Assembly: GCF_000494755.1 (NCBI RefSeq)
Contig: NC_022657.1
Span: 1,127,501 to 1,191,500 of the forward strand
Source: Amorphoplanes friuliensis DSM 7358
Lineage (GTDB): Bacteria > Actinomycetota > Actinomycetes > Mycobacteriales > Micromonosporaceae
Direction: 5' to 3'
DNA: 64,000 bases
In this document: piece after piece, positions 36,097 through 45,945 of the stretch
How the letters are laid out: each line of letters opens with the position of its first letter
Numbering within the stretch: position 1 is the stretch's first letter
The notes under the pieces: model-generated
The model's input: only the letters and a program-made list of their open reading frames with translations
Databases searched by the model: none
What the model was told of the DNA's origin: nothing
Program-made: the position numbers and the translations under genes

Positions 36097-37713
36097 ATGC
36101 CGGAGTTCGTGCCGCTCGCCGAGAGCATCGTCGACGCCATCCTTCAGAGCGACCCCGCACTGGCGTCGTTCGCCGGTGACCACCGATACGACGACCGCCT
36201 GCCCGACCTGTCACCCGGTGCGGTCGCCGACCGGGTCACCATGCTGCGCGACGCGGCGGACGCGCTGGCGGGCACCGACCCCGACGACTTCGACGAGCAG
36301 GACAAGGTCGACCACGCCATCCTCGCCGCCGTGGTCGAACGCGGCATGTTCGAGCTCGGCGACGTCCGCGAGCACGAGTGGAACCCCCTGGAGCACAACC
36401 CAGGGCCCCTGCTCCACACGCTGATGGCCCGCTCTTTCGCCCCGGTGGACGAGCGACTGACCAGCCTCGGCGGCCGGCTCGCGGCCATCCCCGACGCCCT
36501 CGCCACGGCCCGCGCGGTCCTGCGCGACGTGCCCCGGCTGCACGCCGAGATCGCCGTCGGCCAGTTCGCCGGTGCCGCTTCCCTGATCCGTACCGAACTG
36601 CCCGGCCTGCTCGCCCAGGCGCCCGCCCTGCGCGGTGCGGTCGAGCCGGCGGCAGCAGCGGCGCTGGACGCGCTGGGAGAGTTCGACAGCTGGCTCAAGC
36701 AGGGCCTGGAGAGCGGCGACCCGGGCCGCGACCCCCGCCTGGGCCGCCCGCTGTGGGAGGCCCGGCTCTGGCACACCCTCGACACCGAACTCCCGGCCGC
36801 CGAGGTCCTCGCCCGGGCCGAACGCAACCTCGACGAGGTCGGCGAACAGCTGCGGGAGGCCGCCGCCGAACTCGTCGGCGGCCCGCCCACCGACGAGACG
36901 GTCCGCCGCGCGCTGGACACCCTCGCCGCCGACCACCCCGACGACAGCACGATCGTCGACCTGGCCAAGGTGACGATGGCCGAAGCCACCGAGTTCGTCC
37001 GCGCCCACGACCTGATGACCCTGATCGACGACCCCTGCGTCATCGAGGAGATGCCGGAATTCGCCCGCGGCGTCGCGGTGGCCTACTGCGACCCGCCCGG
37101 CCCCCTCGAAACCGCGGACGTGCCCACGTTCTACTGCATCGCCCCGGCCCCCGCGGACTGGCCGAAGGACCGCGTCGAGTCGTTCTACCGCGAATACAAC
37201 GACCACATGCTGCGCAACCTCACCGTCCACGAGGCGATGCCCGGCCACTTCCTGCAGCTGGCGCACTCCCGCCGCTTCCGCGCCGCCACCCGCGTACGCT
37301 CCCTGGGCTTCTCCGGCCCCTTCGTCGAAGGCTGGGCCGTCTACGCCGAGGAGTTGATGGCCGGCCTGGGCTTCGGCGGCCTCCCCGTACGCCTCCAGCA
37401 GCTCAAGATGCAGCTCCGCATGAGCCTGAACGCCGTGATCGACCAGCTCGTCCACTGCGAGGGCCTCACCGAGCAGGACGCCATGGCCATGCTGACCGGC
37501 CGCGGCTTCCAGGAAGTCGGCGAAGCCGCCGGCAAATGGAAGCGGTCCCTGCTCACCTCGACGCAGCTCTCCACCTACTTCGTGGGCTACACGGAGGTGT
37601 CAGCGATCGCGGCAGCCCGCCCCTTCGGCGCCACCCCCAAAGCCTGGCACGACGCCATGCTCGCCCACGGCTCCCCACCACCCCGCCACCTCCGCACCCT
37701 CCTCGGGGTCTGA
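36097..37713 (+). CDS. DUF885-family metallopeptidase-like protein
   Basis: This 538-residue DUF885 protein has a zinc motif HEAMPGH followed by FVEGWAVYAEEL, which supplies the third glutamate of a gluzincin-like site. It is probably a cytoplasmic peptidase. The ATG at 36097 is preferred to the GTG at 36070, because TACATT (36084-36089) lies 7 bases before it and would give a leaderless message. The GTG overlaps the mazG stop, so read-through expression from the mfd-mazG operon is also possible. Confidence 0.85.
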   Translation: MPEFVPLAESIVDAILQSDPALASFAGDHRYDDRLPDLSPGAVADRVTMLRDAADALAGTDPDDFDEQDKVDHAILAAVVERGMFELGDVREHEWNPLEHNPGPLLHTLMARSFAPVDERLTSLGGRLAAIPDALATARAVLRDVPRLHAEIAVGQFAGAASLIRTELPGLLAQAPALRGAVEPAAAAALDALGEFDSWLKQGLESGDPGRDPRLGRPLWEARLWHTLDTELPAAEVLARAERNLDEVGEQLREAAAELVGGPPTDETVRRALDTLAADHPDDSTIVDLAKVTMAEATEFVRAHDLMTLIDDPCVIEEMPEFARGVAVAYCDPPGPLETADVPTFYCIAPAPADWPKDRVESFYREYNDHMLRNLTVHEAMPGHFLQLAHSRRFRAATRVRSLGFSGPFVEGWAVYAEELMAGLGFGGLPVRLQQLKMQLRMSLNAVIDQLVHCEGLTEQDAMAMLTGRGFQEVGEAAGKWKRSLLTSTQLSTYFVGYTEVSAIAAARPFGATPKAWHDAMLAHGSPPPRHLRTLLGV

Positions 37714-37733
37714 GGCTCGGTGTCCTGCCGCGG

Positions 37734-37857
37734 ACTTACATTCTCGGCCCACGATTTAAAGTTTTCATACCCTGACTTACAAACCTCAATGTGCCGAGCG
37801 AGTTACTTACAATCTCAGCTCTAGATTGAAAGTCGAAGCCCAGATACTTTAAATCTC
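37734..37857 (+). promoter_or_regulatory. Operator array of the fic gene: two 71-bp modules with three sites each
   Basis: The motif ACTTnnAATCTC occurs six times in 124 bases: + at 37734, - ending at 37762, + at 37775, + at 37805, - ending at 37833 and + at 37846. Each site of the first three has a partner exactly 71 bases downstream, so the array is a duplicated three-site module. The last site touches the GTG at 37858 and covers a -10-like TACTTT (37845-37850). The DNA is much more AT-rich than the surroundings. Confidence 0.75.
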
Positions 37858-39033
37858 GTGGAGTACGACGCGTTCCAAACATCCCCTGTGGGGTCTCTCG
37901 TCCGGATTGCCGGGTGGGATCCCCGGTACAGCGAGCGGTACGACGAGCACGCCTTCCTGCCTGATCCACTTCCCATGAAGCTGGATCTGCAGCAGGAGTC
38001 CTACGTCGCCGCGGCCAACGCAACCGCTGCGGTTGCGCGACTGGACCAAGCTGCCTTCAAACTCCCGAACCCGGGTCTCCTCGCCCGGCCCGCTATCAGG
38101 CGGGAAGCGGTCGCTACTTCTGCGCTCGAAGGCACATACGCGGCTCTGGACGACGTCCTCGAGGCGGATTTCCTGGAGCGCGACCAGTTGACCGCCTCGG
38201 TTTCCGAGGTTGTCAACTACGTCGAGGCGGCAGAGATGGCGTTCGAGTGGATCAAGGACAAGCCGATCACGGTCGGGATGCTGGAACAGCTGCAGAAGGT
38301 GTTGGTTCGCGGCACGCGAGGCGACTCCGCGGATGCCGGCCGGATCCGTAGTACTCAGGTCTTCATCGGCGCGGGCGGCGGACGCGTGGGAGACGCTCGC
38401 TTCATTCCACCTCCACCCGGTGACCAGTTGCGTGCGGGGGTGGATGCCTGGGCAACGTGGATCAACGCGGGTGAGGTCTTTCCGCTGATCGTCAAGATGG
38501 CGCTCGGGCACTACCAGTTCGAGACCCTGCATCCGTTCAACGACGGCAACGGCCGCCTCGGAAGACTCGTGTGCGTCCTTCAGCTCGCATGCCGCGGTGA
38601 GCTCAGGGTTCCCGTTCTCAACCTGTCTCCGTGGTTGGAGCCGCGTCGCCGCGATTATCAGGACCATCTGCTGCGGTGCAGCGCGACGGGCGAGTTCGAC
38701 GCGTGGATCCGGTTCTTCTGCGAGGCGGTCCGGGCTCAGGCCGTCCGTGCGGTTGAGAAGATCGATGCGCTCCACGAGTGGCGTGACGAGGCGCTCAAGA
38801 CGCTGGAGAAAGAGCACATCCGCGGGGTGGCGAACCGGATCACGGAGGATCTCATCGGATATCCGATGGTCACGCCGACGGTGGCGGCGAACCGGAACAA
38901 GGTGACGTACCCGGCGGCCAACACCGCGGTGAAACGCCTCGTTCAGCTCGGGATTCTGGAGGAACGAACGGGCCGGCAGTACGGCCGCGTTTTTGCCGCG
39001 AGGCAGGTCCTCAAAATCATCAATGCGGACTAG
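37858..39033 (+). CDS. Fic-domain protein (class II) with C-terminal winged helix
   Basis: This 391-residue protein has an intact Fic motif HPFNDGNGRLGR (225-236), which transfers AMP to target hydroxyls. The autoinhibitory helix motif TSALEG (87-92, S/TxxxEG) precedes it, defining class II. The C-terminal 80 residues look like a winged helix-turn-helix (VAANRNKVTYPAANTAVKRLVQLGILEE), so it could bind its own promoter. The GTG start at 37858 abuts the last operator site and has no Shine-Dalgarno sequence. The gene is less GC-rich than its neighbours and stands alone, which suggests acquisition. No antitoxin-sized partner is next to it. Confidence 0.9.
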   Translation: MEYDAFQTSPVGSLVRIAGWDPRYSERYDEHAFLPDPLPMKLDLQQESYVAAANATAAVARLDQAAFKLPNPGLLARPAIRREAVATSALEGTYAALDDVLEADFLERDQLTASVSEVVNYVEAAEMAFEWIKDKPITVGMLEQLQKVLVRGTRGDSADAGRIRSTQVFIGAGGGRVGDARFIPPPPGDQLRAGVDAWATWINAGEVFPLIVKMALGHYQFETLHPFNDGNGRLGRLVCVLQLACRGELRVPVLNLSPWLEPRRRDYQDHLLRCSATGEFDAWIRFFCEAVRAQAVRAVEKIDALHEWRDEALKTLEKEHIRGVANRITEDLIGYPMVTPTVAANRNKVTYPAANTAVKRLVQLGILEERTGRQYGRVFAARQVLKIINAD

Positions 39034-39722
39034 CGGCTGCGGCGGTCGACGAGTTTGGCGGTCGGGGGGAGTTGGAACATGTCTTCGGTGACTGTTTCGG
39101 CGTAGTGGGTCATGGCCACTTCGGCGCGGGTCTGGTTGAGGATGCCGCTGAAGCTGCCGAGCACGCCCTCGTTGGTGATGCAGGTGGTGAAGTCGCGGGC
39201 TGCGGCGTCGTCGACCCCGGTGAGCTGGACGCACGTTGCGTGCCGGCCTGCGATGGTCGTGTCGTGCTGTACCACTTCGACGTCGTTGTCCAGTTCGGCG
39301 GCGTTGAGCAGGGCCAGCACCGTGGAGGGCAGGACCAGGCCGGTGGCGTCGGCGCCCTCGAAGAGTTTGGCCGGTGGGGGGCTGGTCGGGGTGGCCGGGG
39401 CGGTCAGCGTGCAGGTGGTGGCTTTTGCCTGCGTGCGGCACTGGGTGGTGGCGTCCGCGGTGACGGTCACCTTGCCGCCCGGGTAGACGTATGCCGAGCG
39501 GAACGGTTTCTGGGCCTGGGCGACCGTGGCCTTCTCGCCGCCGGAGAGCTGGTAGCTCGCCTCGTAGGTGAGGGCCGCGGCGGTCGACATCTGGGCGGCC
39601 AGGTCCGACACCAGGTCGTTGCGGCTCAGGCCCTGGCCCGGCTCGTCCAGGTCCGAACACCCCGTCAGGGCGGCGCAGAGCACGAGCGCGGCCGCGGCGA
39701 ATCGTCGGCGGGAGGAAGGCAC
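39030..39722 (-). CDS. Lipoprotein, LppX/LprG-like size, function unknown
   Basis: This 230-residue lipoprotein has a signal ending in ALTGC, then a domain of alternating beta-strand character with two cysteine pairs (CRTQAKATTC and TCVQLTG...TTC). Size and layout recall the LppX/LprAFG lipid-binding lipoproteins of actinobacteria, but I see no decisive motif. The GTG at 39722 follows AGGTGGG. It overlaps the end of fic by 4 bases on the opposite strand. Confidence 0.75.
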   Translation of the reverse strand: MPSSRRRFAAAALVLCAALTGCSDLDEPGQGLSRNDLVSDLAAQMSTAAALTYEASYQLSGGEKATVAQAQKPFRSAYVYPGGKVTVTADATTQCRTQAKATTCTLTAPATPTSPPPAKLFEGADATGLVLPSTVLALLNAAELDNDVEVVQHDTTIAGRHATCVQLTGVDDAAARDFTTCITNEGVLGSFSGILNQTRAEVAMTHYAETVTEDMFQLPPTAKLVDRRSR

Positions 39723-39763
39723 GTGCCCACCTTTGCCGATGCGTGCAACCGGGCGCAAACCGG

Positions 39764-40381
39764 TTACGCGCGGGTGCGGCTCAGGAGCTGCTGCTTCATC
39801 ACATAGCGGCGGATGATCCTGGCCTCGGCCTCGGTGACCGAGAAGATGGCGACCAGCTCGACCGACATCGGGCCCGGGGGCACCTGCTGGGGCAGGGCGG
39901 CCACCTTCGTGGCGATGGCGGTCAGCTCGACGACCTCGGTGCCGAGCTGGATCCAGAGGTGGAGAGTTTCGCCGTCGCGGACGTTGGTGCCTTCGAAGTG
40001 GCCGCGCATGCTGTGCTCGCTGATGTCGCGGATCCAGCCGGTGGCCTCCGGGAAGCCGGTACGCCGCATGACGACCTGCTCGCCGCCACCGCCGCGGACG
40101 AAGTGGCGCTGCTGCTCGACCAGGGGCTCGCCGCGGACCTCCAGCTCGAGCCGGTTCTCGTCGACCTCGACGACGGCGCAGGTGAGGGCGTACCGGCCTC
40201 GGGGTGCGGCCGACCAGCGCAGGGTGACGGCCGAGCCCACGCCGGGGACGGCAACCAGCGGGGCCGACAGGGTGAGGGCCGCGCCGTCGGCGTGGACCAC
40301 ACGGACACGGTTGGCCTGCTCGTCGGAGGCGGTCATCTCGACGTACGAGCCGGCATCGGGAAGGAGCACGGAAGTAGTCAT
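39764..40381 (-). CDS. PilZ-domain protein, probable c-di-GMP receptor
   Basis: This 205-residue protein has a YcgR-like N-terminal barrel and a C-terminal PilZ domain. The c-di-GMP-binding residues are present as RHFVR (RxxxR) and DISEHSMRG (DxSxxxxxG-like). It is cytoplasmic and would pass the second-messenger signal to a partner, often a motility or polysaccharide system. It is divergent from eno. A diguanylate cyclase gene lies at the far end of the window (62659 onward). Confidence 0.85.
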   Translation of the reverse strand: MTTSVLLPDAGSYVEMTASDEQANRVRVVHADGAALTLSAPLVAVPGVGSAVTLRWSAAPRGRYALTCAVVEVDENRLELEVRGEPLVEQQRHFVRGGGGEQVVMRRTGFPEATGWIRDISEHSMRGHFEGTNVRDGETLHLWIQLGTEVVELTAIATKVAALPQQVPPGPMSVELVAIFSVTEAEARIIRRYVMKQQLLSRTRA

Positions 40382-40535
40382 GGCGATTCCCGAGATCGGC
40401 AGTTCCGGGACCTGTCTGAGGCATGTGACCGCGGAAGTTCACCGGCCGCCGCCACGGGCGGCACCCCGGGTCGATACGCTCTAGCGCGTGGTGGGCCGCA
40501 GGGTCGCGGTCTGGAATCTATCCATACGAGCATGA

Positions 40536-41834
<1,299 letters not shown>

Positions 41835-41850
41835 CCCTCTGTCGACAGAT

Positions 41851-41913
41851 CATGGAGTTGTGGCTCCGCGTTTCGTGGGCATAGTGTCCAGAGGCAGGTG
41901 CCGCAACTCCATG
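41851..41913. repeat. Inverted repeat downstream of eno
   Basis: CATGGAGTTGTGG (41851-41863) pairs with 41901-41913 over 12 of 13 bases around a 37-base loop. It could serve as the eno terminator. The reverse strand reads as a short peptide tail (ELRHLPLDTMPTKRGATTP) that I associate with small hypothetical proteins in related genomes, so it may be a dispersed repeat; this was not checked. Confidence 0.55.
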
Positions 41914-41944
41914 GTCTTGGCGAGCTCCGGGGGAGGGGCAGGGG

Positions 41945-42568
41945 ATGACGCAGCGCCGCACTCCGAGTGGACAGGGTCCGGCCCGCCGTCCAGGAGGACA
42001 TGCGGGACGTCCGGGTAGCCGGACGGCGGCCCGCCCCGCGCGTACCAGGGACACGGCCGCGACCCGCATCGAACCGCGCCGGACTCCCGCCACCCGGACC
42101 ACCAGCGGCATCCGGTCCGGTAACCGGCCGGCGGCTGCACGGCGTGCGGCCGCGGCGGGCGCCACCAAACGCACTGTCGCGACCCGGCCGAAAGCCTTCA
42201 CCGGCCGTGCCACCGTCCTGATCATCGTGCTCGTCGTGCTGGCCCTGGCCTACACCTATCCCGTGCGCGTCTATCTCGCGCAGGAGTCCCAGATCGCCCA
42301 GATGCAGGCCGAGCAGGCTGCTCAGCAGGCCAAGATCTCGGGACTGACCGAAGAGGTCGAGAAGTGGAAGGACAAGGAGTACGTCCGCATCCAGGCCCGC
42401 GACCGGTTGTTCTACGTGCGGCCGGGTGAGGTGCCGCTGCTCGTCCTGAACGACCCGGAGGGTGCCGCCCGCGCCGCCGGCCAGACTTCGGCGTCGGACG
42501 CCCCGGACCGCTGGTACGACACACTCTGGGGCAGCGTCGCCGCCGCCAACGCAGAATCCCGAAAGTAG
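41945..42568 (+). CDS. divIC: FtsB/DivIC-family septum protein
   Basis: This 207-residue protein has a long basic, disordered N-terminus (about 1-85), one membrane helix (about 89-106), then a coiled coil (QESQIAQMQAEQAAQQAKISGLTEEVEKW) and the conserved YVRIQARDRLFYVRPGE. It is a bitopic divisome component that pairs with FtsL/FtsQ-type proteins. GGGAGGGGCAGGGG precedes the ATG. The place directly after eno is conserved in actinobacteria. Confidence 0.9.
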   Translation: MTQRRTPSGQGPARRPGGHAGRPGSRTAARPARTRDTAATRIEPRRTPATRTTSGIRSGNRPAAARRAAAAGATKRTVATRPKAFTGRATVLIIVLVVLALAYTYPVRVYLAQESQIAQMQAEQAAQQAKISGLTEEVEKWKDKEYVRIQARDRLFYVRPGEVPLLVLNDPEGAARAAGQTSASDAPDRWYDTLWGSVAAANAESRK

Positions 42569-43069
42569 ATGTCGACTCCTTCCGAGAGCGATCTTGAGAT
42601 CGTCGCCCAGCAACTGGGCCGCCGCCCCCGCGGCACCCGCGCCGTCGCGCACCGCTGCCCCTGCGGCAACCCGGACGTGGTGGAGACCTCCCCGCGTCTC
42701 GACGACGGCACACCCTTCCCGACGATGTTCTATCTGACCTGCCCGCGCGCCACGGCGGCGTGCAGCCGGCTGGAGTCGGCCGGGGTCATGCGAGACATGC
42801 AGGACCGGCTCTCCACGGATCCCGTGCTGGCCAAGCAGTACGAGCTGGCGCACGAGGACTACCTGCGGCGCCGTGAGGCCGTCGAGCACGTCGAGGAGAT
42901 CAGCAAGGTCTCCGCGGGTGGCATGCCCGACCGGGTCAAGTGCCTGCACGTGCACCTCGGTCACGCCCTGGCGGCGGGGCCGGGTATCAATCCGTTCGGT
43001 GACGAGGTCCGCGCGGCGGTCGAGCCGTGGTGGACAGGCGGTCCGTGCGTGCGCCCCGAGGCTGAATAA
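42569..43069 (+). CDS. DUF501 family protein
   Basis: This 166-residue protein has the conserved CPCGNPDVVETSPRLDDGTPFPTMFYLTCP segment with paired cysteines, and a C-terminal RVKCLHVHLGHALAAG block. The cysteines and histidines could bind a metal. The family is almost always encoded between divIC and ppx in actinobacteria, and its function is unknown. The ATG follows the divIC stop with no gap. Confidence 0.92.
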   Translation: MSTPSESDLEIVAQQLGRRPRGTRAVAHRCPCGNPDVVETSPRLDDGTPFPTMFYLTCPRATAACSRLESAGVMRDMQDRLSTDPVLAKQYELAHEDYLRRREAVEHVEEISKVSAGGMPDRVKCLHVHLGHALAAGPGINPFGDEVRAAVEPWWTGGPCVRPEAE

Positions 43070-43079
43070 ACTCTGCGGA

Positions 43080-43586
43080 ATGCAGGTCGAGATCCGCCGC
43101 GCGCGGACGTCCGACGTCCGGTCCATCCGTGCGCTCGTCGACACGTACACGTCGGACCGCCGCCTGCTCAGCAAGGCGACGGTCACGCTGTACGAGGCCG
43201 TTCAGGAGTTCTGGGTCGCCGTGGACGTCGACGACGAGGAGCGCGTGGTCGGCTGCGGCGCTCTGCACGTCATGTGGGAGGACCTGGCCGAGATCCGTAC
43301 GGTGGCGGTCGACCCGGCCTGCCGCGGACTCAAGATCGGTCACCGCCTGGTCGCGGAGCTGCTCGACGTCGCCCGTGAGCTCGGGGTGGCCCGGGTCTTC
43401 TGTCTGACCTTCGAGACCCGCTTCTTCGGCTCGTTCGGCTTCACCGAGATCGACGGCGCGCCCGTGCCGCACGGGGTCTACGAGCAGTTGCTGCGCTCGT
43501 ACGACGAGGGTGTCGCGGAGTTCCTCGACCTCGAGCGGGTCAAGCCGAATACGCTCGGCAACACCAGGATGCTCCTCCATCTCTAG
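43080..43586 (+). CDS. GNAT acetyltransferase, N-acetylglutamate-synthase-like
   Basis: This 168-residue GNAT protein has an acetyl-CoA-binding motif in VDPACRGLKIGHRLVAELL. Its start IRRARTSDVRSIRALVD and the segment FGSFGFTEIDG resemble the short actinobacterial amino-acid N-acetyltransferases that start arginine synthesis. TAAACT (43067-43072) lies 7 bases before the ATG, so it may have its own leaderless transcript within the block. It interrupts the usual DUF501-ppx adjacency. Confidence 0.82.
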   Translation: MQVEIRRARTSDVRSIRALVDTYTSDRRLLSKATVTLYEAVQEFWVAVDVDDEERVVGCGALHVMWEDLAEIRTVAVDPACRGLKIGHRLVAELLDVARELGVARVFCLTFETRFFGSFGFTEIDGAPVPHGVYEQLLRSYDEGVAEFLDLERVKPNTLGNTRMLLHL

Positions 43587-43595
43587 GAGAACAGC

Positions 43596-44501
43596 GTGAG
43601 AGTCGCGGCCATCGACTGCGGGACCAATTCGATCCGGCTCCTCATCGCGGACGTCGGCGACGGCCGGCTGTCGGAGGTGTCCCGCCGGATGGAGATCGTC
43701 CGGCTCGGTGAGGGTGTGGACCGCACCGGGCGGCTGGCGCCGGAGGCGATCGAGCGCACCCGGAAGGCGCTGCTGGGGTACGCCATGGAGATCGCCGAGC
43801 TGGGTGTCGACCGGGTCCGCATGTGCGCGACCTCGGCCTCCCGCGACGCGGCGAACGCGGCGGACTTCACGGACATGGTCCGCGCGACGCTGGGTGTCGA
43901 CCCCGAGGTGATCACCGGGGACGAGGAGGCGCGGCTGTCGTTCGCCGGTGCCGTGCACGGTCTGGAGGCCGAGGCGCCCTACCTGGTGGTCGACATCGGT
44001 GGCGGCTCGACCGAGTTCGTGGTCGGCAGCACCGAGGTCAAGCACGCGATCTCGATGGACATCGGCTGCGTGCGGATGACCGAGCGCCACCTGCACAGCG
44101 ATCCGCCCACCCCGGCGGAGGTCGCCGCGGCGGAGGCGGACATCACCCGGGCGGTCGACACCGCCCTGCGGACGGTGTCGGGTCACGGCACGGCCACGCT
44201 GGTCGGTCTGGCCGGTTCGGTCACGACCGTCGCGGCCCTGGCTCTGCACCTGCCCGGGTACGACGCCACGCGCATCCACCACGCCCGCGTCCCGTACGAC
44301 GAGGTGGCCAAGGTGACCTTCGACCTGCTCGGTGCGACCGTCGCCGACCGCCTCGACCTGCCGGTGATGCACCCGGGCCGGGCCGACGTCATCGGTGCGG
44401 GGGCCTTGATCCTGCGCATCATCATGGAACGCGCGGGAAAGACGTCCGTCGTTGCGAGCGAGCACGACATCCTCGACGGCATCGCCTTCTCCCTGGTCTA
44501 G
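43596..44501 (+). CDS. ppx: Exopolyphosphatase/GppA family phosphatase
   Basis: This 301-residue protein has the sugar-kinase/Hsp70-like fold. VAAIDCGTNSIRLLIAD is the phosphate-1 loop, ATSASRDAAN and GDEEARLSFAG are conserved, and VVDIGGGSTEFV is the second phosphate loop. It has the length of the short actinobacterial Ppx1 type, without the C-terminal HD domain. It hydrolyses polyphosphate or pppGpp. AGGAGAACAGC precedes the GTG. Confidence 0.93.
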   Translation: MRVAAIDCGTNSIRLLIADVGDGRLSEVSRRMEIVRLGEGVDRTGRLAPEAIERTRKALLGYAMEIAELGVDRVRMCATSASRDAANAADFTDMVRATLGVDPEVITGDEEARLSFAGAVHGLEAEAPYLVVDIGGGSTEFVVGSTEVKHAISMDIGCVRMTERHLHSDPPTPAEVAAAEADITRAVDTALRTVSGHGTATLVGLAGSVTTVAALALHLPGYDATRIHHARVPYDEVAKVTFDLLGATVADRLDLPVMHPGRADVIGAGALILRIIMERAGKTSVVASEHDILDGIAFSLV

Positions 44502-44508
44502 TCCGTCT

Positions 44509-44538
44509 TTGACACTACTTCGCATCGCGCAGTAGTGT
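44509..44538 (+). promoter_or_regulatory. Promoter and operator of the PadR gene
   Basis: A perfect TTGACA (44509-44514) and TAGTGT (44533-44538) are 18 bases apart and place the start of transcription next to the GTG at 44546. The inverted repeat ACACTACT (44512-44519) / AGTAGTGT (44531-44538) overlaps both elements. This is the layout expected of an autorepressed PadR promoter. Confidence 0.7.
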
Positions 44539-44545
44539 GCACCGC

Positions 44546-44875
44546 GTGGATACGACCCAGCTCCTCAAAGGCGTGCTCGATCTCGCCTGTCTCGCCGCGT
44601 TGCGGGACGAGGACGGTTACGGCTACGACATCCTGCGCCGCCTGCGGACCGCGGGTCTGACCGACGTCGGCGACGCCTCGGTCTACGGCACCCTGCGCCG
44701 GCTCTTCAACGCCGGACTCCTCACGACCTACGTGGTGCCCAGCGACGAGGGCCCCCACCGCAAGTACTACGCGCTCAACGCCGCCGGCCGGGCCGAGTTG
44801 CAGCGCTTCTCCAAGACCTGGCACGGCTTTGCCTCCACCATGGACGATCTGCTTCGCGAGCGGGAGACGGCGTGA
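44546..44875 (+). CDS. PadR-family transcriptional regulator
   Basis: This 109-residue protein is a PadR winged helix (LLKGVLDLACLAALRDEDGYGYDILRRL, then DASVYGTLRRLFNAGLL and a PHRKYYAL wing) with a short dimer helix. It is of the small PadR-s2 type. The GTG at 44546 is preferred to one 9 bases earlier because it lies 7 bases from the -10 element. Its stop overlaps the next GTG as GTGA, so it is co-translated with the membrane protein it probably regulates. Confidence 0.92.
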   Translation: MDTTQLLKGVLDLACLAALRDEDGYGYDILRRLRTAGLTDVGDASVYGTLRRLFNAGLLTTYVVPSDEGPHRKYYALNAAGRAELQRFSKTWHGFASTMDDLLRERETA

Positions 44876-45852
44876 TCACCACAGCTCAGGACGAGATCAA
44901 TCTGTACGTTTTTGCGGTGCGGGCCGCCCTCGTCGACCTCCCGGAGTCGCTGCGGGAGGAGTTGCTCGAGGACCTGCCCGAGCACCTGGCCGAGGTGCTG
45001 GCCGACGGCGGCGGCACACTCGTCGAACGCCTCGGCAGCCCGGAGGCGTACGCCGCGGACCTGCGGGCCAGCGTCGGGTTCGTCAGCGGCTTCCCGGACC
45101 CGCCGACCCGCCGGCACCAGTTCTACGAGGTGCGCGACCAGGCGATGCTCCGGCTCGGACAGGCCGACCGGAAGCTCGGGCCCCTCCTCGGGTACCCGAA
45201 GGTCAGTGAATTTCTGGTGTTGCTCCGTCCGGCCTGGTGGGTCCTGCGGGGCTATCTCGCGGCCATGGTGCTGGCCTGGATGCTCGACGACAGCGGCCAG
45301 CCGATCGGCCTGCTGCCGCGCATCGGTGGCAGCGAGGCGGTCGCCCTGCTCCTGCTCGGCCTGTGTGTGGTCGCCTCGATCTGGCTCGGCCGCCGCTCGC
45401 TCCGGCTGACCCGGTGGCCGCGCCTCGCGCTCTACGCCGGCTCGGTGATCCTCGTGCTGGTCGCGCTGGGCGGTTTCAGCTCCGCCGACAGCAGCAGCCG
45501 CGACTCGGGTTACACCGACGTCAACTACGACAACCCCTACGGCAACGTCGAAGACCTTTTTGTGTACGACGAGCAGGGCCGCCTGGTCACCAACGCCCGG
45601 ATCGTCGACCAGAACGGGGAGCCGCTGCGCATGGGCAACCAGTACTGCTACGACGAGGCCGGCACGTACGAGGAGGTCGACACGCTGACCTATCCGTACT
45701 GTCCGGAGCGGGCGCCGTGGCGGGTGCCGTCCGCGGCCGGCCCCAGCGGTGCGCCGTCGACCACCGGCGGGCCGGGGCCGCTGTGGGAGCCGTCCGCGAG
45801 CCCGTCGGCCACTCCCACGGCCGGTCCGACAAAAACGCCCACGCCCAGATGA
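44872..45852 (+). CDS. Membrane protein with HAAS/DUF1700-like N-terminal domain
   Basis: This 326-residue protein begins with a helical acidic domain (YVFAVRAALVDLPESLREELLEDLPEHLAEVL...LGSPEAYAADLRAS) of the type found next to PadR regulators (HAAS/DUF1700). Four membrane helices (about 122-205) and a Ser/Pro/Thr-rich C-terminal tail follow. PadR-HAAS pairs form a small regulatory unit in which the helical domain is thought to signal. The ligand or output is unknown. Confidence 0.78.
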   Translation: MITTAQDEINLYVFAVRAALVDLPESLREELLEDLPEHLAEVLADGGGTLVERLGSPEAYAADLRASVGFVSGFPDPPTRRHQFYEVRDQAMLRLGQADRKLGPLLGYPKVSEFLVLLRPAWWVLRGYLAAMVLAWMLDDSGQPIGLLPRIGGSEAVALLLLGLCVVASIWLGRRSLRLTRWPRLALYAGSVILVLVALGGFSSADSSSRDSGYTDVNYDNPYGNVEDLFVYDEQGRLVTNARIVDQNGEPLRMGNQYCYDEAGTYEEVDTLTYPYCPERAPWRVPSAAGPSGAPSTTGGPGPLWEPSASPSATPTAGPTKTPTPR

Positions 45853-45945
45853 ACGTCGGGTAACGGGGTCGCGGGGGATCCGGCTGGTCGCTAGGTTGTG
45901 CTCCGATCGGCCGACCCCCTCGGCCGGACCCCGAAAGGAACCATC

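Noticed and set aside
37858..39722. Fic toxin/antitoxin pair with the neighbouring gene
   Set aside because: The neighbour is a secreted lipoprotein on the opposite strand, too large and with the wrong location for a Fic antitoxin. The inhibitory helix is within the Fic protein itself.
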